64,000 nucleotides of DNA from Chimonanthus salicifolius (taxonomy: Eukaryota; Streptophyta; Magnoliopsida; Laurales; Calycanthaceae), in the NCBI GenBank assembly GCA_013350335.1, contig CM023535.1:32768991-32832990 (forward strand). The letters run 5' to 3'. A model generated the notes under the pieces. That model was not told the origin of the DNA and made no database searches. It saw only the letters and a list, made by a program, of their open reading frames with translations. Position numbers and translations under genes: made by a program. This document shows positions 45,687-57,887 of the stretch, piece after piece; positions within the stretch are counted from its first letter, which is position 1; every line of letters begins with the position of its first letter.

Positions 45687-48600
45687 TGTAACACCCCAAT
45701 TTCTCAATGAAAGTGGAAAATTACCAAAATGCCCCTGAGTTGTTAAATTAGTTATTTTGTGATGTTAAGTAAGGAAATAGTGGGGCCCATTGCTCAAAAT
45801 AAAATCATAAGAGCATATTATGAATGTTAAGTTTTATTGGTTGGGTAATTTTCATCATTTGGGTCAAAAATGGCTAAATGGGTCAAAGGGCCCAAATGGG
45901 GCCCATCGGGTCTTGCTGGGTTATTTGACCGTTTTGTGATTTCAAATTAAAAGGGGTTAAGCCTATTTGATTGGAAATCAAGTGGAGGAAAAATGGGTAG
46001 GCTTGATCCATATGTAAAAACCAATTGGAAATGATCAAAATATCATAAATGGGTCATGTTGTCAAAACGGGTCAAGGAGCTAAAAGTGGACCCAACGGGT
46101 CGAGTTGACTATTGTTGACCGTGTGAACCCTCAAGGAAGCTCAAACACGATTCAAATCAATTGAGTGGGATGGAGGTGAGTTGGAATTAAGTCAAAAGGT
46201 GAGTTAACTCATATGCATTAAATGAAATGCATTAAATGTGATGAGTTGGGTTGGAATAAAAAATACCTTGAGTTGAGTGAGTCAAAATGGAAACTCAAGG
46301 GGCTATAAATTCAGTGAGTCCAAGGGGAATTGGAGGAGTTTAGCTGGTCTCAAATCAGCCAAAACAAGTCCCACACGTTGGGGACTTGTTTTGGTGAGTT
46401 CATGGTAAATAATTAAATGAAATGCATGGGAATGAGATAAGATTGCATGGGGCTGCCAATGGGTGTGTTGGGAGTGCCAAGGGGTGCTTTGCTTGGCTGC
46501 AAGTGACTCCTTGGTTTGAGTAAGATTTGATGAGGATTAAATGGGTGTTATGGGGTTGTTTAACAAAAGCAACCAACACCATCACTTGGCCGATTTTATC
46601 ATTGCAAAACCTTAGAATTCTCATCTCTTTCCCTCACTCAAGAACACACTCTCTTGGCCGAATTTTACCTTGGTGATTTCACCATTGTTCATGCCTCTAA
46701 CCAGCTGAGACAAAGGAAGAAAGAAGGAAGGAAACAAGAGGGAAGAAGGCAAGGAGCAAAGGCATAAGAAAAGCTTGGAATTTGGTAAGTATTTCCATGG
46801 ACTTTTGATTAATAAAATGGATGTGTATTGGGCCAAGGTTATGGCCGATTACACCAGGGTTTTAACCCTGATTAATGGAGGATTTAAAATAGTAAAAAAT
46901 AACCATTGGGTTCGGCCACCATGGAGGGCCGAACCCCATGTAAAAGATGGGTGGTTTTTCATGTTTTGAAACATGGAAACCATGGAGGTTTAGGGACTGA
47001 TTTTTGGGTTTTATTTAAGAATCAAATACATGTTATAGAAAGGATTATAAACCTGGATCTGAATGACAAAAAGGCTGAAGTTAACATGGTCTAAAACAAT
47101 GGTTTAAAAGATGGAAAACATGGACCATAGGGTTCGGCCACTTTGGGTGGCCGAACCCCATGAATTTTATTTGTATAAAGTGATGGTTTTTGTAAAATCA
47201 TGGGCTGTTTTTGTATGATCTAAGATACAAGGTGAAAGGGTTTTTAAATCATGAAATTGGATGTCATGTTTGGGCCATGGAATGGCCGAATACATCAAGG
47301 AATAAAACCTTGGATTAAGATTAATTAAAATGGCATAAATGTATCATTGGGTTCGGCCACATGGGATGGCCGAACCCCATGATCTTGTTTGGGTAATTGG
47401 ATGGCTTTTGAAGTGTAAAAACCATACAATACTATGTTGATTATTACATGATTTAATGGACATATAATGTAAGTTAAAAAGGGTCCAAAACATGGGCATA
47501 GGGTTCGGCCACATTGGATGGCCGAACCCCATAAAAGTGTTTGATAAGTTGGTATGGTTTTTGGAGAGATAAAACCATACCAATAGTGGAGATTTTTATG
47601 TGATAATGTTACTGTTTTTGGTTGGCCATTGAATGGCTGAACCAAATGGTGTTTATGATTAAAGAGAAGGGTCTAAGTTATGACATTATGGTGAAGAATA
47701 ATGGATAAAAGAACCCCATGGAGTGGTTTTAGTGGATTAAAGTTTGGATGATTAATGTGATTAGAATGGATTAAGAAATCCAAATGGGATTGGTGAGGTT
47801 TGGCCAAGCTGTATGGCCGAACCCCACTAAGGTGGTTTGGTCATATGGGCTTTGATTGTGAAGCAAAAATTAAACAAGGCTTGGCCGAGTGGCAAAGCTG
47901 TAAATACAAGTGATTATGGTAATTATGAATAAAAAGAACAAAGGACTTAAAGAAGAGGGCTCAAACCAATATGGTGAGGTTCGGTCATGTTGTATGGCCG
48001 AACCCCACCAAGTGATATTTAGTGGTTTGAAGTATTAATAAATCGTTTGGATGGTGTTAATCCAAAACCAAAGAGATCAAGTCAAAGTGGGTGAGGTTCG
48101 GCCATGGGTATGGCCGAACCCCACAAGATGTTTGGGTCTTATATGAGAATGGATATTTAATTATTAGTATGATTTACTTATTGTTACATGACAAGGTAAC
48201 GGATCGTGAACGGCGAGCAAGTCGTGATCAAGTGAAAAAGAACAAACACCGAAGCAAATTTTAAGTAGGTTTCCTACCTACTTGTAACCACAGTTTTTAC
48301 CCAATATTTCTTATGATACTCTTGTTTTAACATATGTGTTTCAAATGATATATTATGCATTAACAAATGGCATACAGGCATTGGCATCTCATGCATAGTC
48401 ATGGGATAATGAATGAAGTTCTACAGTGATGGATACGATGGTACATGATGGGGGTTGCTCATTACATGTACATCGCTTATAGAAGAGATGAAGGTGTGTT
48501 GTAATTTACCTTGTCGGTGCGAGGCACGTCAAGTGATGGCTATGAAAGTACATGATGGGGGATGCTCATTGCATGTGCATATTTCATAGCATTGTTTTAC

Positions 48601-49151
48601 CTGTTTTGATGATCATGTAATATGATATGTATATGCATGTTTTATATGCTAACATGTGGTAGCCCTGATTCGGGAACCTACTGGGCGCGTTGATCTAACG
48701 CCCTAATTCTATCCTCAGAGGAGATTGCAGGTACAAGCAAGGGGAAAGGGAAGGTCATTGACCAAGAGGGGAGCTGAGCCTAAGTGCTTAAATAATGGAT
48801 TTGGATTACGTTTTATTACTGTCATTTGAATACTATTGTTGGACATGTAATAATTCGTTATTTGCTATGGTTTGTTTAGGATCATAACTTGTGGATGGTT
48901 GATTTATGTTATTTAATATTTAAGAATATTACTTGTTATCTCGTCTTTTTATTCCGCATGTTGATGTTAGTTCCATGTGTGAATCACTATCATGGTCTAT
49001 TCCATGTACACATGGGTGGCCAGTTAAGGTTCAGACTTGGGTAGTCTGAACTTAACTCGCGTCGTGACGCCGCCCGCTCTCTTCCGTTGTTTATATAAAA
49101 AAAAAAAAAAAAATTAGACTCTGAAACTCTCGGAAAGGGCGGGGCGTTACA
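45687..49151 (+). repeat. Family A 3' LTR, complete (3465 bp)
   Basis: It is nearly identical to 40541-44013. Differences I saw are GGATCTT to GGGTCTT near 48135, TTGCTAT to TTGTTAT near 48937, one extra A near 47706, and a shorter A run near 49100. It is followed directly by the TSD ATCAT. Confidence 0.95.
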
Positions 49152-51999
49152 ATCATAACATTTCTCCTGGCAGGACCTGCATCGCCTAAGGAGACCAATG
49201 TCTTATCATCATCATAATTCTACTCCTGGCGGGACCTGCATCACCTAAGGAGGTTTCACAGTTGCATCACAGCATATCACCGGAGAGTGGGCTCCGGGTT
49301 CCACAATCATCATCCCATGCCATGCATGAGATGTCAATGCATTGTATGTCATTTGTAAACACATAATTTATCATTCGAAACCACATTTTAAACATAAATC
49401 AATTACAACATATCTCATAAAAATGTAATAAAACCAAATCATAGTTGTGGTTACAAGTAGGTAGGAAACCTACTGAAGATTCACTTCAGTGTTCAATCTT
49501 TCTTTAGCATCACTTGCTCACGACTTGCCCGCCGTTCACTTCCGTCACCTTGTGATGTAACAGTAAATAAATCATACTATCATTTAAATGTTCATTCACA
49601 TCTAAGACCCAACCACATCTTGTGGAGTTCGGCCATGCCCATGGCCAAACATCACCAACTTAGGATTTAACTTCCTTTTTCATTTAATCAATTCTTAAAT
49701 ACTTAACCCTTTAAATCTGTCTTGGTAGGGTTCAGCCATACACCATGGCCGAACCATACCACCTTAGTTTAACCCTTCTTTCATGTCCTTTTAAACTTTA
49801 TATATCCATATTTACATTATCACCCCTATTTACAGCTTTGCCACTAGGCTAAGCCATATCAAAACCATTGTCATTTCCGTGGGGTTCGGCCCTATACATG
49901 GCCGAACCTTGTAATCCCTTTTATTCATCACCAAATGGTTCTCCATTGGGATATTTTAAACCCTTTATAAAATCATGAAAGCCATAATAAATACTACCCA
50001 TAAACTTAGTCCATTTAACCCATACCATGGTCCATGGGGTTCGGCCATACCCATGGCCGAACCCTATGGTTCACTTGGTTCAATATTCGGCATGATTACT
50101 CATGGTTTTAACGTGCTATTTCATTAATTGCCATAAGGACACCATAACTTTATATGGTTTTTATCTCACAAAATCATCAAATACTTTCATAAAAATGTCA
50201 TACCATTTCATGGGGTTCGGCCATCCCAATTGGCCGAACCTCATGGCCTATGATTTAGACCCTTTTTGTCAAATAATTAGCTTTATTTAAAACACGTAAA
50301 CCTCTCCACAATTGATATGATTTTCATCTATTGAAAGCCCTACAAATCATCAAATACTTTCATGGGGTTCGGCCATCCAAGCTGGCCGAACCCTATGTCC
50401 ATGTCTTGGTCCTTATGAACATGTTTTAGGTCTCATTTAAACATGTAATAATCAGTATAATGTTACCGAGTTTTTACCTCTCAAAACCCTCCAAATCAGT
50501 CCATCACTTTGCATGGTTTTCACTTTATAACAACTCAATCCAAATGACCATAACACTTCATGGGATTCGGCCATCCAAGATGGCCGAGCCCAATGGTCCA
50601 TTTCATCAATTTATATCCACGGTTTAGACCCATGATACTTCAGTCCTTCATGACATTCAAGTCCATGTTTTAACCCTCTTTAAAACATGCATTTTAAATC
50701 TTAAAGAAACATCTAAAACAGTCCACAAATTGCATGGTTTCTATGTTTCAAATACATCAAAACCAACCAATTATTTACATGGCGTTCGGCCCTCCAAGGT
50801 GGCCGAACCCAATGATCCCTTTTACAATTTTAAAACCTCCATTACTCAAGGTTTAAACCTTGATCCATTCGGCCATACCCATGGCCCAATACATGCTCCA
50901 TTTGTTCCATGTTATTAAACCAAAATAACACATAAACACTTACCAAACTTCCTTTGCCTTTGATCCTTGCCTTCTCCCCTCTTGTTTCCTTCTTTCTTCC
51001 TTAATCCTTTGCTGGTTTATGCTTGACTAATTGGTGTAAACACCACTGCTGATTCAGCCAAGAAAAGAGTTTGGAGAGTGGGAGAGAGAGAGATGGGGAT
51101 TTCTTAGGATTTTCTATGTAAAAATCGGCCAAATGAGATGGTCTATCCCTTTTGTAGTTCAACCCCAACTTCCATTCATTTCCCTCATTAAACCTTGGCA
51201 AAAACGATGGGATACTGGGGGCCATCCAAGGCACCCCTTCACCCAAACGTTGCATCCATTGAAATCAGCCAATGCATCTCATTAAATGAGATGATGCCGC
51301 CCAACCTTGGTGTCCCTTGGCTTTGGCCAAGGCACCTCTTCATCCAACGGCTAGGATTTGTTTGATTAAGAGTTGTGTGAGATTAGAACTCCTTTCCACT
51401 TCCTCTTGACTCATTTGACTCATGATCTTTTTATTCCAGTTCAACTCATCAAACTCAACACATTTAATGCAACATATTTGAGTCAACCCTATTCTTAATT
51501 AAAACTCACTCCAAATCAGTCCAACTCAAGCTAAACTAACTCACACTTGAGTTCAATTGAGGGCCCACGCGGTCATCCATGGTCAACTTGTTCAACCCGA
51601 CCATTGGGTCCCTAATCAGTCCCTTGACCCATTTTGGCAACATGACCCATTAATGGGCTGATTTTGCCATTTTTAATTGGTTTTCGCTTGTGCATCAAGC
51701 CTACCCATTTTTGCTCCACTTGATTTCCAATCAATTTAGCTTATCCCCATTAAATTTGGGCTCACCCAATGGTCAAATAATCCCTTATGACTAGGGGTGT
51801 AAACGGACCTGGATCCGGCCCGCGGACCATCCGGCCCGGCCCGAAAAATAAGTATACAGGCCGGATCCTGAAGTCCACGTACTCGGACTCGAACAGTCCG
51901 TTTAGTTTTGGACGGGCCAGGGAATGTCCGCTGACGGTGGACGAGCCCGTCAGACGGTCCGCGCTCGTTTCGATTTCTAAAGCTTCCGTAAAATGAACC

Positions 52000-52390
52000 C
52001 TTCCTATCAACCCTAGCCATGTTCTTTTATCTTCCTTCTCCTTTGCCCCTTCGAAAGCAAGCACTTCCTTGTCTCCATCTCTCGCCGTCGCCCTTCACCC
52101 CTTCACTGCTGCTTGGGTTCTCGATCGCTTTCTCTCGCCGTTGTTCTCGATCGTCCAAAAACCCTTCTCTCACAGTCGCTTTGCTCCCTCACTTCCCTTC
52201 TCTTGCCGTCTCTTTGCTCGGATTTTACTCTCTTTCTCACTCAATCTCTTCCCTTCTCTCTCAGTTCTCTCAATCCTCTCACTCAGCCCTCTTCTCTGTT
52301 CGGATTTGCAGTAGCCAACGCCATCGCCCTTTGCCCCTTTGCTGCCGCTTGGGTCGCTCCTTGTCGCCGCCCTACGCATCCATCATAGGT
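52000..52390 (+). other. CT-rich leader-like segment within the hAT-like element
   Basis: It is strongly pyrimidine-rich (CTTCTCC, TCTCTCGCCGTCGCC), as in plant 5' leaders, and ends at CATCATAGGTAATTT, which resembles an exon end plus donor. The open frames across it have the Ser/Leu/Pro bias expected of CT-rich DNA and no domain. It may be a captured host first exon or the original transposase leader. Confidence 0.4.
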
Positions 52391-54769
52391 AATTTATTGA
52401 CTTCTGTGGTTTGTCTTTTGCAACCTTTTTTGTCTGATATGCATTGCATCCATAACAAAAATTGTCAGTCCAAGTACTGGACAATTCACAAGACTTTCAG
52501 TAATCATGTATTGTTGAATAAAATTCATGCAGAACCCATACTTTCAGAGAAAAAGATAAGCAATGGAAGTATGAAACTACCATTTTGGGAGGCAATGTGA
52601 GGGCTTTGGGCATCTTAGATGAATCTATTATTTTAGGAGCTTCAGTGTCAGTACATCTTTCCCTCCTTTCCCATCTCTCAACTAGAGATCGTGTCCTTCC
52701 TGGTTCAACTGCCAAAATGAAAATCAAAACAATGTAAAGTCTATCAAAAAATACTTGAGTTTGTGGAATAAGAAATTCCATACTCTCACCTTTAACACAT
52801 TTCACTGAGTTTATTCCTCTGCAGGAATCGAGTGAGTCAGCATCTATAATAACAACTATCCTCAAAAATAAAATTTCACAAACAAATAATTGCAATAATT
52901 TCACAAACAAAGTTAGATAGGAAAACGATCTTTATTAAGGTCAAAGGATTTTGGATGGAGATTGTGAAGTTTTGACACCATGCATTCTTGGGGTAATCAT
53001 AACTTGTATTGGAAACTCAACCAAACCAGCACAATAACTACTGAGGAAGAGCTGTGAGGGGCCTCTTAGAAAATGAATTTCTCATCCATAGGGGTTGTGA
53101 TGTCATTTCTTCTAGTAAAGCAACCTTTCGAGATTATGGGATAACAAAAGATATGGTTTTTGACAGGACTGCAATGAAAAAAAGAACTCAGAAAACCAAA
53201 ATGTGTCACACCTCCACCTTTCCTCTGTCTATCTTTGAGTATGAGCAAATACTAGTGTCTTTTAGCTAGTTGGAGAAATGCTTTCTTACTGAGGCTTTCG
53301 TGGTTTTCTTATTTTGACTGTGCTGTGTAATTGGATGTAATGTCCTTTTGAGCTTTGTTGAGTATAGGTGAATGGACATGTACTGATCAGTAAGTGAATA
53401 TTAAATGTAGATGTAACATAAATGATTTTGTTGTTGAAGAATTTCTTAATCTTTTTACCCCAAATCAATGGTGATTTAGACTAAAAAGGACAGAAGAGCA
53501 CTGTCCCACTAAATTTTGATTTTGTTTTCCACTTCATCTATAAAAAAGGATATCCAAAATCCAAATGGATTATCATCCATTCTGTCAATTGCCCAATTTC
53601 CATACCCTTTGCCCTATGCAAACACAATCTCTGTTCAATGATTCTTGGGTCATCTGCCCCCCACCCCCACAAAAAAAAATTTAACCATTTTAGTTTTTCT
53701 TTTGAAGATGCTTTGGATATGTAAAAATAAAGCAACTTAGACATGGATGTGTGGCTTTGAAGTACAAAGATGCATTCCAACATTTGGAACATTTGGATGC
53801 CAACTATAAAGAGAAAGCTGGATCTTTCAACAGCACTGGGTTGGTGGTCTCATCTAAGCTGCCGAGATTTTCTGAAATATACACACTGTCAGTTGCTAGT
53901 GCTGATCGCAAATCTGTTTCCACTAAAAAAACAGTCCAGCTCACAAATAGTGTCACCCAGTGGTGAGGCCTTTTTGCTTTTATGGATAGTCTTTTTGCTT
54001 TTATGGATAAGTTTTCTGTCCCCCTAAATTGACAAATGCTTGAATGAAGGAGTCACTTCACAAGGAAGGAATGCAATCAATACACCTCTCAAAATTTATT
54101 TACATCTGGAATCCACTGTTCAGTAATCCAGCCTCTTGAATTAATGGGCCCAAATTGGATAGAGCATGATTCACAATCTCCTTGATTTGTTGTGTCCCAC
54201 CTCTCCCACCCAACCGAAAGGAAAAAACAGTGGTGTCAACTGTGCATATCAATCTTCACCTAGTTATGTAGTTTACTACCAAGGTGAAACCTGGGTCGTG
54301 TTGAGACCTAGTGTTCTTGCCCTTAGGTTTCAGATTTCTGACTGGGTTTTGGACAAAGCTTTTGGTAGCTCAAGCCCAAGCCTGGTTTGGCAGTATACTT
54401 TACATAATATCAGTATCATAAATACAATTTAACATAGCTGTTAAGGTGGCAGCCATGTCAAGGCACCAAGGGGTTCTAAAAGTCTATGGTGCGAGGCATG
54501 TGCTCATGTACAAGCCTAATTTTTGTAGGATTACTGGGTCTCAATTTTTCTAGAATCATTTATTCAGATGCTTTAAAATGTGAATATTCAATATTTTGTT
54601 TCTTTATCTCATTAATATTAGCAGAATACAGTATTCCATAGAGATGGTATGAACAAATAAGCACTTGCTAGTTGTATTACAGATTCTTATCAATTGATAA
54701 GCACCGTCATCACTACCAAAGCCATTCATCCCATCAATTTGGTATTGGCGTTAGCATTTGTATTTAGCA

Positions 54770-54875
54770 CGTTTCTTTTTTGTTTTAGGTCGATTGCCTA
54801 TTTCACTCCCATAGGACTTGAACCCACAACCTTGAGGTTGCAATATTGATCACTTACTCAACTGTGCAAGAGGAT
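54770..54875 (-). mobile_element. tRNA-derived SINE-like remnant
   Basis: Read on the minus strand it has an A-box-like TTGCACAGTTGAGTAAGTG (54851-54869), then a B box GGTTCAAGTCC (54814-54824), then an A-rich end (complement of 54770-54785). That order and spacing fit the pol III promoter of a short plant SINE. No TSD is obvious. Confidence 0.45.
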
Positions 54876-55189
54876 CGAACAATGCAGACTCCCATGCAAA
54901 TTTTACAATGGCGTCAAGATTGTAAATGGCCATCCACAATTTTAATTCAACTTCAAGTGTGTATCACATTCTCTATACTATTCTCAAGTAAGAGATTGGT
55001 TAGTTTGAAAAAGAAGATAGGGGTCTATGCTAGTTTATCTATAGCTAATCGAGAAGATACCATTTTACCATTTATCAAGGATTTCAAGGAAACAGGTAGG
55101 GGCATTTAGCTTTCCAATTGTTGGTGAAACCCAAAAACATCTACTAGGTGAGACCAATAGCTACAAGGGTTGAACTCTTAGATTAACCA

Positions 55190-55990
55190 TGATTGTAGCA
55201 ACTATTAGAGAAAAGGCTCGGGACATTCAACAACTAATCTATGAAACTTACATCTTAGAATATTAGGGTCTTATGGGCAGTATTAAAAGGGTGACCATCA
55301 AGCATATGTTAGTTTCCCTCGAACCAGATCTTGTGCTGCTATAGAAAACTTAGATTGTGAACATGACTAATCAAATTACCAGAGATGTTTGGACGAAACA
55401 TAAAAAAATGGCATGCAAAGAATTCAGAAAGTACAATTAGGGTTATTTCTATTATATGAAACCCACTTTTATAGGAATGTTAAGTGGAATTCATTGGGTG
55501 TTTCTCTATGTCTACTCACTTTAATCTCCCATCCTCCAGATCAAACTTTGCGGAAAGATATTTAGTTAGAATTATCTACATTTGCAGCTGGTGGCAGTGA
55601 GCTTGGTGTATTGGAGGTGTTTGGGATGTCATTTGGTTTTTCTATGAGCCAAGGAACTAATATCACTTCTACATGACAAGTCACTGATTGGAATGTCTTT
55701 CATTGATTAGTGGACCTCCTTTTAGATAGTGCAAACTTCGCTTACAGTAACAATCACGAGGATCCTAGCGTCTCTCACCTAGACCCATTCCCCACATATG
55801 CTACTTGGCTGGGTCAATATCCCTGCTATAAGAAACAAGTCTTACCTATACTCGTCTCAGATTACACATCCTGATTGATCTTACAATCTAGTGAATTTAA
55901 AAGGAAACTTATTCCTCATTGCCATAGTTCATAGATGCTTGAAATGAAATTTGCAACAGTTCATGAAGAGTTTGGGCTTGGTTGAAGTTG
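55190..55990 (+). pseudogene. L1-type LINE endonuclease relic
   Basis: Broken plus-strand frames give pieces typical of the LINE AP-endonuclease. One is a GL-GSIKR-IKHMLVSLEPDLVLL block followed by a stop-interrupted QETK-like site (about 55265-55355) and a TRDVWTKHKKMA block. After a frameshift come an LVDL-like and YSNNHEDPS-like block with a HLDPF-type catalytic region and LVSDYTS (about 55710-55870). Several stops and frameshifts make it inactive. No RT part is present in the window, so it is a fragment. Confidence 0.6.
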
Positions 55991-56104
55991 TGCTTAGTAA
56001 TATGAACTTGGTTTCTATGTGGATTGATGAGTGGTAATCCTTTATGTTTTAAATAAATTTTGCCGATCAATGTCATTTGATTTTATGATTTTTTTAATTT
56101 TGAC

Positions 56105-56630
56105 TTACACGATCTTTTTTGCTAATGTAGTGTTGTGGACGACATGGATGCCTCAACTTTTGCAGCTCAACAATAATATTTGTGATGTTTGATTCTGATT
56201 TTGTTTAACTCTATTATATTAACAATGATTATCCAATGTTTGAACCCCTCCCTAACATGATTATTTGCCTATTTTATGGGATGCAGGATTTTCACATGGA
56301 TCCTCTTGGATGGATTGGTTGAAAAAGTCTTTTGCTTGAAAAGGTATCTTCTTGGGCTAATTATATAATTGAATTTTTAGTTGGGTTGGGTCTTTGGAAT
56401 TTTTAAGCTCTTGATTGGATTAGATTCTGACTTTTCTTTTTTTGTATGGGGAGAGCAAGATACGACAAGTTGCTGCTGTTCTTCTTCAAGAATGTGCTTT
56501 CTCTTCAAGGTGTGTATTATGGCGTGGGGCTTGCCAAGGGCTCTTTACAAGGCAGTAGGAGGATCCAACAGAGTTCTTTTCTATGAAGAAGAATTATGCC
56601 AAGCAGTTGCTCAGAACAGCCTTTGTTGAT
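56105..56630 (+). other. Exon-like segments in the hAT-like interior
   Basis: Two short pieces look spliced. One starts after TTTGCTAATGTAG at about 56130. The other lies between GATGCAG (about 56286) and AAAAGGTATC (about 56345), followed by an 82-codon frame (56381-56629). I recognise no family. They may be captured host gene pieces or the tail of a lost transposase gene. Confidence 0.3.
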
Positions 56631-57410
56631 CATTTCAACCATCTACTGCCTTTTCTTCTTTTCCTTGTATATGTAAATCCATTCTTTTCAAAAGGCTATG
56701 TAAAGCATTACAGTTTTGTAGTTTGAAATGACTGCACTGGGTACTATTGAATATCTCCCCAAAGTCGCATAGAATTTGGCTTGTAAGTAAGGGTCATGGG
56801 ACACCGATAGAATTTCAAGTTTCATGGATTGTTGTACATCTTAATTAATTTTAAATGAAATTTGAATTTTAAAATTTCAAACTCTAATTAGACTTAGAAT
56901 AAAATCTGATTTATCGAGTTCAGTGGCCTAAAATTAAAGTTAAAAAGTTTTAATTTTGGCTTTGTTAGCAATCAAGTAGCATTAGGGCCATCTGATAGAC
57001 CAAACAGACAAACGGGCCTTTACCGGGCCGCGGACTGTCCGAAAGCCCGATCGGACCGAGTCGGACTTAAGACAAAACGGACCCTGCATTTTCGGGCCGG
57101 GCCGGATCTTGTCGGGCCGGGCCACGGACGGTCCGATTAGCCTATCTGGCCGGGCCGGATCAGGGTCCGATTATAGGCCTACTTATGACCCATTGGGTCC
57201 CAATTGGGCCCTTTGACCCATTTAGGCATTTTCGACCCAATTGATGTATATTACCCATCCAATCAAATTTGACATTTATATTGTGCTCATATGATCTTAA
57301 TTTGAGCAATGGGCCCCACCATTTCCTTATTTAACATCAAAAACATTTAATTTAACAAACTAGGGGCATTTTCATAATTATCAACTTCGTTGAGAAATTG
57401 GAGTGTTACA

Positions 57411-57887
57411 AGTCGACTGAAACACAACCAGATCCCATCTGTGTTTGACCCGTAAACTTTCAGTCGGCTGAATCATAAGATTATGTCGGCTGAAACACAA
57501 CCAGATCCTTTACAAGTTTGGCCAGTATACTTTCAGTCAACTGAATCATAAGATTCAGTCGGCTGAAATACCAATAGATCTCATATGTGCTTAGCCAGTA
57601 TACTTTCAGTCGACTGAATCTGAGATTCAGTTGGCTGAAATACAACCAGATATTATATATGCTTGGCCAGTATACTTTCAGTCGACTTAATCTTTTGATT
57701 CAGTCGGCTGAAAACCACCAGATCACATATGTGCTTAGCCAGTATACTTTCAATCAACTGAATCATAAGATTCAGTCGGCTGACTTTGGGACAGATCCTT
57801 TGTGTGCTCGGCCAGTACACTTTCAGTCGACTGAATCAAAAGATTCAGTCGACTGACTTTGTGTCAGATCCTTGTGTATGCATGCAT
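57411..57887. repeat. 72-bp tandem array with internal palindromes (family D LTR)
   Basis: About 6.7 units of roughly 72-73 bp share GGCCAGTATACTTTCAGTCG. Each unit contains the inverted pair GTCGACTGAATC and GATTCAGTCGGC separated by only a few bases. The left edge of the array is at about 39770-39805, so the A solo LTR inserted inside it. Confidence 0.88.

Larger units (their letters stand above)
40541..49151 (+). mobile_element. Young non-autonomous family A retrotransposon
   Basis: It has two LTRs (40541-44013, 3473 bp; 45687-49151, 3465 bp), an internal region of only 1673 bp, and a perfect 5-bp TSD ATCAT (40536-40540, 49152-49156). By eye the LTRs differ at two substitutions plus a poly-A length difference and a 1-bp indel, so insertion is very recent. 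It keeps the primer site, leader, a short ORF and a purine tract but lacks Gag, protease, RT and RNase H. It must therefore have been mobilised in trans, presumably by an autonomous chromovirus such as one related to B. Confidence 0.95.
51792..57181. mobile_element. hAT-like DNA transposon, 5.39 kb, no transposase seen
   Basis: The ends are TAGGGGTGTAAACGGACC and, inverted, TAGGCCTATAATCGGACC, matching at 14 of 18 positions. A perfect 8-bp TSD CTTATGAC lies at 51784-51791 and 57182-57189. TAGGGG-type ends with an 8-bp TSD are hallmarks of hAT. Both ends have GC-rich subterminal blocks (about 51810-51960 and 57005-57163) full of GGCCCGGCCC and CGGACC motifs in inverted orientation. The interior has a CT-rich leader-like block, exon-like pieces, LINE and SINE debris, and many stops. 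I find no recognisable transposase, so it is probably non-autonomous, though a decayed one could be missed. Confidence 0.8.
39806..57410 (-). mobile_element. Solo LTR, family A, minus sense, hosting two later insertions
   Basis: The LTR parts are 39806-40540, 49157-51791 and 57190-57410, about 3.59 kb joined, without internal coding sequence. The TSD AGTCG is at 39801-39805 and 57411-57415. It begins TGTAACGCCCCGCAC and ends GGAGTGTTACA. Palindromes occur near 49621, 49728, 49883, 50035, 50212, 50363, 50560 and 50780, the donor is at 50943 (complement) and the acceptor at 40264. The A element 40541-49151 and the hAT-like element 51792-57181 inserted into it later. Confidence 0.88.

Noticed and set aside
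52019..52600. A 193-codon Ser/Leu/Pro-rich frame in the hAT-like element
   Set aside because: CT-rich composition gives this bias in several frames at once. There is no motif, and a donor-like site interrupts it near 52388.
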